NCBI GenBank assembly: GCA_022827045.1
Contig: JAJDTQ010000192.1
Span: 1-12,284, forward strand
Origin: Candidatus Binatia bacterium
GTDB lineage: Bacteria > Desulfobacterota_B > Binatia > UBA9968 > JAJDTQ01
Reading direction: 5' to 3'
DNA length: 12,284 nucleotides
Under the pieces are notes generated by a model. The model was not told the DNA's origin and searched no databases. It worked only from the letters and a program-made list of their open reading frames with translations. The position numbers and the translations under genes are program-made. This document shows, piece after piece, positions 6,815-12,284 of this stretch (its first letter is position 1; each line of letters begins with the position of its first letter).

Positions 6815-8020
6815 GTGCAATCCGATCATAGAAACGTCCTCGTTCTCGGGACCTGTCAGATGCTCTCAGGCACCGGGCGCGGCCTCTTCATGGTGACGTC
6901 CCCGGCTGTCGCGCTCTTGATCGCGCCCCATCCGGCGTTCGTCACCTTGCCGACGGGGTTGATCGTGGTCGGCGCCGCCCTGGCGGCGATGCCCACCTCA
7001 CTGTTCACGCGCCGGTTCGGACGGAAGGTCGGTTTCCTCTGCGGCACCGCGCTGGCCGTGGCAAGCGGGGTGTCCTGCACGGCCGCCGTCCTCTACGGGA
7101 ATTTCTGGTTCCTCTTGCTGGGCGGTTTCTTGTACGGGCTGTTCTCCAGCTTCTCCCAGCTCTACCGGTTCGCGGTCGCCGACGCCGCGTCGAAGGAATT
7201 CCGCCCCAAGGCCATTTCCCTGGTGCTCGCTGGCGGTGTGTTCGCGGGGTTCGCGGGCCCCAACCTGGCGAACTGGGGAAAAGGGCTCCTGGCAAGCCAC
7301 CTGTTTGCCGGCGCGTTCCTGTTCATGGTCGGAACTGGGTTGCTGGCCGCGATCGTGCTGATGTTCCTCAACATCCCGAACCTGACCAAGGCGCAACTGG
7401 AAGGGGAGCAACGGCCGCTGCTCCAGATCGTGAAACAGCCGGTTTTCGTCGTCGCCGCGGTTTCCGCCACGGTGGCTCAGAGCGTGATGAACTTCCTGAT
7501 GACGGCAACGCCGGTGGCCATGATCGCCCACGGCGGCCACGCTTTCGGTTCCGTTGCCACCGTGATCTCTTCGCACTCGGTGTCGATGTTCGCCCCCGGC
7601 TTCATTACCGGTTCGCTGGTCAAGCGGTTCGGGGAGATACCGATGATCATGGGCGGCCTCGCCCTTCAGGGGGCCTGTATCGCCGTCGCCCTGGTGGACA
7701 TCCATGTCTTTCATTTCTGGCTGGCGATGGTCCTGCTCGGGGTCGGCTGGAACTTCACCTACACGGCCGCCACCAGCCTGATGACCACCGCTTACTCCCC
7801 GGCCGAGCGCAACAAGACGCAGGGCATGATGAATCAGATCATTTACACGGTGGTCGCCGTCGGGTCGCTGTCGTCCGGCGCGTTCATCCATTTTCTGGGC
7901 TGGAACTGGGTGAATATCGGCGCCATGCCGATGCTGCTGCTGGCCGTGCTGGTGACGCTCTGGCATGCCGCCGCGAAGTCGAAAATTGCCGACGCCCCGT
8001 CGGAACCAGGGAGGGCATGA
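6815..8020 (+). CDS. Major facilitator superfamily (MFS) transporter, substrate unknown
   Basis: This 401-residue protein is very hydrophobic, with the spacing of about 12 transmembrane helices in two halves. After helix 2 it has a motif-A-like loop 'FTRRFGRKVG' (about 64-73), a hallmark of MFS carriers. Around residue 310 it has 'GVGWNFTYTAATSLMTTAY' followed by 'ERNKTQGMMNQ', conserved in a widespread uncharacterised MFS group. A central hydrophilic loop 'LTKAQLEGEQRPLL' separates the two halves. GTG 6815 is chosen as the start because an AAGGAG lies just upstream. The frame is open to an ATG at 6755, but that would add a polar 20-residue leader. The stop overlaps the trmI start (ATGA), so the two genes are co-translated. 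It should be a cytoplasmic-membrane secondary transporter. Nothing seen indicates its substrate or direction of transport. Confidence 0.88.
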   Translation: MQSDHRNVLVLGTCQMLSGTGRGLFMVTSPAVALLIAPHPAFVTLPTGLIVVGAALAAMPTSLFTRRFGRKVGFLCGTALAVASGVSCTAAVLYGNFWFLLLGGFLYGLFSSFSQLYRFAVADAASKEFRPKAISLVLAGGVFAGFAGPNLANWGKGLLASHLFAGAFLFMVGTGLLAAIVLMFLNIPNLTKAQLEGEQRPLLQIVKQPVFVVAAVSATVAQSVMNFLMTATPVAMIAHGGHAFGSVATVISSHSVSMFAPGFITGSLVKRFGEIPMIMGGLALQGACIAVALVDIHVFHFWLAMVLLGVGWNFTYTAATSLMTTAYSPAERNKTQGMMNQIIYTVVAVGSLSSGAFIHFLGWNWVNIGAMPMLLLAVLVTLWHAAAKSKIADAPSEPGRA

Positions 8021-8874
8021 TTTCCACTTCAACCACCTTCAAGGGTCTCCGCACCACCGGCGAGCCCCTCCGCGACGGTGACTCGGTGGTCTTGTTCGAC
8101 CGCAAGGACCGGGAGTACCTGAAGACGCTCCGCGCCGGGGAGACCATCTCCATCCGTGGCGGGACCATCGCGGTGGACGACCTTCTGGGCAAGCCCGACG
8201 GGGTCAGCGTCCGGTCCTCGCTGAAAGAGCGGTTCGTGGTGCTGCGGCCCACCCTCGAACGGCTGATCCCCAACCTGCCGCGCAAGGCCCAGGTGATCTA
8301 CCCCAAGGACCTGGGGCTCATCCTCATGTGGGGGGACGTCTATCCGGGGGCGACGGTGGTGGAGGCGGGGGTCGGCCCCGGGGCCCTGACGCTGGCTCTG
8401 TTGCGGGCGGTAGGGCCGGAGGGCCGGGTCATTTCCTTCGAAACCAGGGAAGAGCACGCCCGGGCGGCGGAACGGAACGTGGCGCGGTACTACGGGGCGG
8501 CACCCCAGTGGACCTTGGAGGTGGGCGACGTCTCCGACGGCCTGCGGGATCTCAGCGTCGACCGGGTCTTCCTCGATCTCCCGGAGCCGTGGCGGCAGAC
8601 CGATCTCGCGTGGCGGGCGCTCCGGCCCGGCGGGGTGTTCCTGGGCTACGTGCCGACGGTGTTGCAGGTGAAGGGGTTCGTCGACTCGCTGAAGGAGCAC
8701 GGCGGGTTCGCCTGCCTCGACACCATGGAGACGCTGGTCCGCTACTGGCACCTTAAGGAGATGAGCGTCCGGCCGCAGCACCGGATGGTGGCGCACACCG
8801 GTTTCGTGACCACGGCGAGACGGGTCGAGAAGGAAGCGTCAGGCGCGCCGGAACACAGGGAGCCGGCGGAGTAG
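8017..8874 (+). CDS. trmI: tRNA (adenine(58)-N1)-methyltransferase TrmI
   Basis: This 285-residue class I SAM-dependent methyltransferase matches bacterial/archaeal TrmI, which methylates A58 in the T-loop of tRNAs. A small N-terminal beta domain (about 1-95) contains 'GDSVVLFDRKDREYLKTL' and ends in 'AQVIYPKDLGLIL', the usual TrmI junction. The Rossmann domain has SAM motif I 'EAGVGPGALT' (116-125), an acidic Glu141 after the second strand, and the catalytic-site motif 'DLPEPW' (187-192). The C-terminal 'RPQHRMVAHTGFV' (252-264) is characteristic. The last 20 or so residues are a polar tail. ATG 8017 overlaps the MFS stop (ATGA) with a purine-rich AGGGAGGG just upstream, so translation is probably coupled. 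The gene ends 23 bp from a convergent gene, with no obvious terminator between them. Confidence 0.94.
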   Translation: MISTSTTFKGLRTTGEPLRDGDSVVLFDRKDREYLKTLRAGETISIRGGTIAVDDLLGKPDGVSVRSSLKERFVVLRPTLERLIPNLPRKAQVIYPKDLGLILMWGDVYPGATVVEAGVGPGALTLALLRAVGPEGRVISFETREEHARAAERNVARYYGAAPQWTLEVGDVSDGLRDLSVDRVFLDLPEPWRQTDLAWRALRPGGVFLGYVPTVLQVKGFVDSLKEHGGFACLDTMETLVRYWHLKEMSVRPQHRMVAHTGFVTTARRVEKEASGAPEHREPAE

Positions 8875-8897
8875 GGAAGCAACGACGGAGCCGGCGT

Positions 8898-9251
8898 TCA
8901 TTTCTTCTTGCGGCAGTTCCCGCAGTAGCAGATGTGGGTTTCGGGGTCCTGGACCAGCCCCTCGTCCAGGTTGTGGCAGATTCGCTTGCACTCGAGGCAG
9001 ATGTAGTAGATGCCCTCGATGGTCTTGTTGATCTTCTCGCGGTTGAGGACGCGGCCCTTGAGCTTCTCGATGCGGATGCCCAGGAGGTCCTCGTATTGAC
9101 GCTTGATCTTCAGGCGCCCGGCCGCGTCGCCCGGCAGGTCCTGTTCTTCGAGTTCTTCCGTAGTGAGCCCGTTGACCGCACCCCTGGCCTGCGTGCCGCG
9201 AGCCGCCTTCCTGGCCTTGGCCGTTCCCTTGCTGTCCTTGACTGGAGTCAT
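8898..9251 (-). CDS. Small Cys-rich zinc-ribbon-like protein of unknown function
   Basis: This 117-residue protein was not recognised as a named family. The first 45 or so residues are polar, Lys/Ala/Gly-rich and probably disordered. Residues about 46-80 look helical ('LKIKRQYEDLLGIRIEKLKG'). The C-terminus is Cys-rich: C85-x2-C88-x3-C92-H93, then H106-x-C108-x-C110-x2-C113, ending in RKKK. The CxxC...CxxC pair (85/88 and 110/113) fits a zinc ribbon, with C92, H93, H106 and C108 as extra possible ligands. ATG 9251 is the chosen start, with a weak AGGG just before it. The frame is open much further upstream but overlaps the next gene and has no in-frame ATG. It is the last gene of the minus-strand cluster, 83 bp after the membrane-protein gene. 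Metal binding and nucleic-acid or protein contact are inference. Confidence 0.7.
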   Translation of the reverse strand: MTPVKDSKGTAKARKAARGTQARGAVNGLTTEELEEQDLPGDAAGRLKIKRQYEDLLGIRIEKLKGRVLNREKINKTIEGIYYICLECKRICHNLDEGLVQDPETHICYCGNCRKKK

Positions 9252-9334
9252 CCCTAGGTGCCCATGAGCAATAGCCGTTCGTCCTCGGGTTGTCAAACCG
9301 GAGGGCCTCCCGGACGGCGCGGGGATACGGGCTC

Positions 9335-9829
9335 CTACATGGACAGGCCGGCCCAGACCGTGGCGGCCAGGAAAACCAGCATCACCACCGACGACCGCTC
9401 CAGTTTCCGCACCACCGCGTCGGCGCCCTCGGCGGTGACGCCTTCGGGGGATTCGTGGAGCCGGACGAAGCGATGGGCGATGCCCATGCACTGCCAGGTG
9501 CCCAGCATGATGACGAAGAAGGCCAGCAACAGCTTGACGGCCAGGGCCGAGCCGAATTCCTCTGCGTAGGAGGCTCCGTGAAGCGCCTTGAGGTCCGTGA
9601 TCCGGGATGCGCCGGTGAGCGTCAGTATCCCCAGAAGTCCGATCTGCACCGGGTTGTAGACACGCAACACCCGTACCAGAAGCTCGATCCGGCTTCCTCC
9701 CGGGGATTCCTGCCGGAGCGCAGGCAACAGAACGCGCCACAGGGCGGCGACGAGTCCGATATGGAGGGTCAGGGAGATGATATGGAAGTCGGCGGCCAAG
9801 GCACTCAGTCGGCGGCCTTGGAACGCCAA
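9335..9829 (-). CDS. Four-helix membrane protein, possibly CopD-like
   Basis: This protein of up to 164 residues has four predicted helices (about 16-38, 57-74, 95-118 and 145-163). His16 and His23 lie in or beside helix 1, and His119 is at the end of helix 3. The pattern 'LHIGLVAALWRVLLP', then 'LLGILTLTG', then 'ALAVKLLLAFFVIMLG' resembles the CopD/HemJ-like fold of small heme- or copper-related membrane proteins. That is a resemblance, not an identification. The start is uncertain. The longest reading uses TTG 9829, which overlaps the preceding ferredoxin-fusion gene by 25 nt. CTG 9808 (overlapping its TGA) or TTG 9799 are alternatives. No ATG or good Shine-Dalgarno is available, so translation probably depends on coupling to the upstream gene. 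That link suggests the two products work together, for example as a membrane redox partner for the ferredoxin protein. Confidence 0.7.
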   Translation of the reverse strand: MAFQGRRLSALAADFHIISLTLHIGLVAALWRVLLPALRQESPGGSRIELLVRVLRVYNPVQIGLLGILTLTGASRITDLKALHGASYAEEFGSALAVKLLLAFFVIMLGTWQCMGIAHRFVRLHESPEGVTAEGADAVVRKLERSSVVMLVFLAATVWAGLSM

Positions 9830-10650
9830 CTCAGCAGTGCCCGCTTTGCGATCCGCTTGCCCGGAGCCTGGTAGTCCTCGGTGAGCTTGGCCAAGCGCTT
9901 GCCGAACTCGTCCAGCCGCTTCTGCCGGTCCTTGTCGAAGGCCTTGAGATCTCTCTGGCGCCGTTCCTGAAACTGTTCCAGCTCCCGTTTCCGGCGTTCC
10001 TGGAACTCGGAGAGGTCGCGGTTCCAGTCGTCGTGGAAGCGCTGCACGGTGGTGCGGACGAGGTAGTTCAGGTCATCCTTGACCACCGTGGACTTGAAGC
10101 AGTTGGGGCAGAAGAGCACGTTGCCGATGGTCAGGCGGCCCGTCTCGATCTCGTAGACGGTGTCGCAGGCGAAGCAGTTGAGGGATACGGGCCATTGGTC
10201 CGGCGCCGGCACGGTGACCGAAGGCTGGGAGTTGTCGGCGAACACGGCGCCCGGCGCGGCTGCAGCCTGGGGAGCCGCCGTGGGCGCCGTAGCGGACGCC
10301 GCGGCGGGCGCTGCCACGGGGGCTGCCGGCTCGGCTGAGTCCGCCGGCGCGTCACCGCTTTCGCCCGGCCGGAACCGCGATTCGAAGTTGTCGCCGAAGT
10401 CGGTGTCCGTGTGGATCTCACGCGCCCGGGCGATGAGCACGTCCTCGGCCTCCACGTTGTTGGGGTCGGTCACACAGCAGTCCACGGGACACACCGCCGC
10501 GCACGCCTCGTAGTCGTGGAAGCCGACACACTCGGTGCACAGGACCGGATCGATGACATAGATCTCATCGTTTTGAGTGATGGCTTCGTTGGGGCATTCC
10601 GGCTCGCATGCGCCGCAGTTGATGCACTCTTCGGTTATCATCGTGGCCAT
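9805..10650 (-). CDS. Ferredoxin-zinc ribbon-11-residue-repeat fusion protein
   Basis: This 281-residue protein has four parts. Residues 1-65 are a 2[4Fe-4S] ferredoxin of the YfhL/Alvin type: C9-x2-C12-x2-C15-x3-C19 and C38-x2-C41-x8-C50-x3-C54, with extra C58 and C59. Residues about 98-150 are an Ala/Pro-rich linker. Residues 159-184 hold a zinc-ribbon pair, C159-x2-C162 and C181-x2-C184 ('CPNC'). Residues 203-257 form a highly charged helix of five 11-residue repeats with Phe at 205, 216, 227, 238 and 249. The protein ends in a basic tail. All cluster ligands are present, so electron transfer is likely. The ATG at 10650 is preceded by GGGAGGG at a long spacing; ATG 10641 is the alternative. 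No signal peptide is seen, so it should be cytoplasmic. It lies between a molybdenum-hydroxylase gene and a membrane-protein gene. No named family with this whole architecture was recognised. Confidence 0.88.
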   Translation of the reverse strand: MATMITEECINCGACEPECPNEAITQNDEIYVIDPVLCTECVGFHDYEACAAVCPVDCCVTDPNNVEAEDVLIARAREIHTDTDFGDNFESRFRPGESGDAPADSAEPAAPVAAPAAASATAPTAAPQAAAAPGAVFADNSQPSVTVPAPDQWPVSLNCFACDTVYEIETGRLTIGNVLFCPNCFKSTVVKDDLNYLVRTTVQRFHDDWNRDLSEFQERRKRELEQFQERRQRDLKAFDKDRQKRLDEFGKRLAKLTEDYQAPGKRIAKRALLSWRSKAAD

Positions 10651-10798
10651 GGACTCAAAGCCCTCCCGGGTTCCGACCCGCGTTCATGCCGCCCGGCCGA
10701 GTCGTATCGTCTCGGCGCTTCAGTTCGTCTTTTTTGAGATAACAGCGCTTCAAGGGTCGCGTCAAGGTTTCACCGGCGCACGGCTTCCCAACTAGCCT

Positions 10799-12284
10799 CT
10801 ACCCGCGCCTGGCCTGGAGGGCCGCGTAGACCTTTTCGGCGGTGACCGGGAGGGTGGTGACCCGCACGCCCACCGCGTCGTGCACCGCGTTGGCGACGGC
10901 CGCGGCGGTGGGAATGACCGCGGTCTCGCCGATGCTCATGCTACCGTAGGGGCCGCTCCCCACCGGCGCCTCGGCCACCTCGGTCCGGAGCGACGGGATG
11001 TCCTTGATGTTGGGCAGCTTGTAGTCCCCGAGGTTGGCCGTCACCACCCTGCCGCCGTCGGTGACGATGTCCTCGCATCGGGCGAATCCGAGGCCCATGA
11101 CCACCGCGCCGTCGATCTGGCCCTGGTGGCCCAGGGGATTCAGCACCGTGCCCGTGTTATGGGCGGTGGTGAGCCGGCGCACCGCGAACTGGCCGGTCTC
11201 CGGGTCCACCTCCACCTCGGCCACCTGGGCCACCATGGAGGTCTCGGGGCCGTCGGTCATGTCGCCGTAGTGGCCGGTGACGGTCACCGGGCTTCCCGCC
11301 GCTTCCACGAGCTCGGCGAAGGTCATGCGCCGCTCCGAGCGCAGGTGCGTGACGCCGCCGTTCGCCACCTCCAGCTCACCGGCGGGGACGCCCATGCGCT
11401 CCGCGGCGACCTCCAGCAGCGCGGCGCGGGCCTTGCTTGCGGCATCGAAGGCGGTGTTCCCGTGGACCCGCGTGCTGCTGCTGCCGCGGACCCCGGTGTC
11501 CCTGGCCACCCGTGTCGTGTCGATGGGCTCGAAGCCCACCTGCTCCAGCGGCAGGTCCAGCTCCTGGGCCACCACCTGCTGCATCATGGTGTAGGCCCCG
11601 GGGCCGACGTCCACCAGCGACGCTCCCAGCGTCGCGGTGCCGTCGGCCTCCACCCGCAGGTCGATGTAGGACTCGCCGCCCTTGGACATCCAGTGGCCCA
11701 GGGCCAGGCCACGTCCGACGTTCTTCTCTCTGGGCGCGCGATAGCCGGACGTCTCGATGGCGCTGTCGAGCGTCTCGTCCGGCTGAATATGCCCTACCGG
11801 TATGCCGGTGGGGTCGAGGTCGCCGTCGTGCACGAAGTTGATCCGGCGCAGTTCGGCGGGGTCCATGCCCAGCCGGCGCGCCACCATGTCGAGCTGGCTC
11901 TCGTTGGCGAAGAAGCCCTGGGGGTGACCCGGGGCGCGCATGTAGCCGCAGGGCACCTTGTTGGTGTAGACGTAGCGCTCTTCCAACAGGAAATGGCCGA
12001 TGTTGTAGGGTCCCCCGGAGGAGTGGGCGCCTACCAGGTAGCCTTGGGGCCGGAACGAGCCGTAGGCGCCGCTGTCGAACAACAGGCTCATGTGCTGGGC
12101 GACGATGAGGCCGTTCTTCCGGACTCCGGTCTTGACGGTGGTGACCGAGGCATGACGCGGGTTCCCGGAGATCAGCTCCTCGGTGTACTCCAGCAGGTGC
12201 TTCACGGGGCGCCCGGTCCGCCTGGAGAGCGCGTAGCAGAGGGCGATGTCGTTGGCGTCGCCCTTGCCGCCGAAGTCCCCTCCG
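10799..12284 (-). CDS. Molybdopterin-binding large subunit of a xanthine dehydrogenase family enzyme, C-terminal part
   Basis: The gene runs off the right edge. 494 codons are visible, and the frame is open to the last base, so the GTG at 12205 is not the start. The visible part begins in the Mo-pterin-binding loop 'GGDFGGKGD' (family GGxFGxK). 'CGYMRAPGHPQGFFANESQL' then provides the active-site Arg-loop. Near the C-terminus 'GSMSIGETAVIP' supplies the catalytic Glu (about residue 453 of the visible part), followed by 'VGVRVTTLPVTAEKV', a typical family end. The active-site loop is 'MRAPGHPQ', not the 'AYRCSFR' of form I CO dehydrogenase, so it is better called a general aldehyde/xanthine-type hydroxylase. 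The substrate is unknown. It points away from the similar operon at the left edge and is probably a separate set. The ferredoxin fusion gene follows at 148 bp. Confidence 0.94.
   Translation of the reverse strand, partial: GGDFGGKGDANDIALCYALSRRTGRPVKHLLEYTEELISGNPRHASVTTVKTGVRKNGLIVAQHMSLLFDSGAYGSFRPQGYLVGAHSSGGPYNIGHFLLEERYVYTNKVPCGYMRAPGHPQGFFANESQLDMVARRLGMDPAELRRINFVHDGDLDPTGIPVGHIQPDETLDSAIETSGYRAPREKNVGRGLALGHWMSKGGESYIDLRVEADGTATLGASLVDVGPGAYTMMQQVVAQELDLPLEQVGFEPIDTTRVARDTGVRGSSSTRVHGNTAFDAASKARAALLEVAAERMGVPAGELEVANGGVTHLRSERRMTFAELVEAAGSPVTVTGHYGDMTDGPETSMVAQVAEVEVDPETGQFAVRRLTTAHNTGTVLNPLGHQGQIDGAVVMGLGFARCEDIVTDGGRVVTANLGDYKLPNIKDIPSLRTEVAEAPVGSGPYGSMSIGETAVIPTAAAVANAVHDAVGVRVTTLPVTAEKVYAALQARRG

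Noticed and set aside
6602..6829. A 75-residue minus-strand ORF beginning near 6829
   Set aside because: It contains 'RRGFEPLVPFWGTHDFQSC', another recurrent spurious translation across the tRNA-Ser gene.
6998..8032. A 344-residue minus-strand ORF opposite the MFS gene
   Set aside because: It is His/Gln/Gly/Arg-rich with no domain, as expected of the antisense of a hydrophobic high-GC gene.
8029..8796. A 255-residue minus-strand ORF opposite trmI
   Set aside because: Composition and position mark it as a shadow. The plus-strand frame has all the TrmI motifs.
10696..10716. A 6-bp stem hairpin (GCCGAG/CTCGGC) between the hydroxylase and ferredoxin genes
   Set aside because: The stem is short, the loop is 9 nt, and the nearest T-run is more than 10 nt away, so it is not a convincing terminator or operator.
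10799..12284. Calling the right-edge gene coxL (CO dehydrogenase)
   Set aside because: The diagnostic AYRCSFR (form I) loop is absent and replaced by MRAPGHPQ, so only the broader xanthine dehydrogenase family is supported.

Overview
The window comes from a high-GC, Gram-negative-like bacterial chromosome. Genes on both strands are densely packed, with long antisense shadow ORFs typical of GC-rich DNA. Molybdenum-hydroxylase subunits, a TrmI-type tRNA m1A58 methyltransferase and a long palindromic intergenic repeat would fit an uncultured Desulfobacterota, Tectomicrobia or Binatota-like lineage. That placement is inference and is weak. No phage, CRISPR, plasmid or transposase genes are visible.

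Left edge (1-865): the C-terminal end of a CoxM-like FAD subunit is followed by a complete CoxS-like 2[2Fe-2S] subunit, both from a xanthine dehydrogenase/CO dehydrogenase family enzyme. A perfect bidirectional hairpin terminator separates them from the convergent operon that follows. Region 865-3955 (minus strand): a tightly coupled three-gene operon encodes a secreted, membrane-anchored NEW3/Ig-like repeat protein, an ABC ATPase and an ABC-2 permease. Region 4148-5140 (minus strand): dtd (D-aminoacyl-tRNA deacylase) and trmL (tRNA wobble 2'-O-methyltransferase), ending in two back-to-back hairpins.

The divergent intergenic region at 5141-5465 contains a 161-bp element with 30-bp perfect terminal inverted repeats and an imperfectly palindromic core, a MITE-like or palindromic repeat. 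Region 5466-8874 (plus strand): a UDP-glucuronate 4-epimerase-type sugar epimerase, a tRNA-Ser(GGA) gene, an MFS transporter and trmI. The last two overlap by ATGA. Together dtd, trmL, tRNA-Ser and trmI make this an informal translation-related neighbourhood.

Right edge (8898-12284, minus strand): the C-terminal two-thirds or so of a molybdopterin-binding hydroxylase subunit is followed by an unusual fusion protein. The fusion joins a 2[4Fe-4S] ferredoxin, an Ala/Pro linker, a four-Cys zinc ribbon and five 11-residue repeats. After it come a four-helix membrane protein and a small Cys-rich zinc-ribbon protein. The fusion protein and its two small neighbours are the least explained part of the window and the best candidate for an undescribed system.
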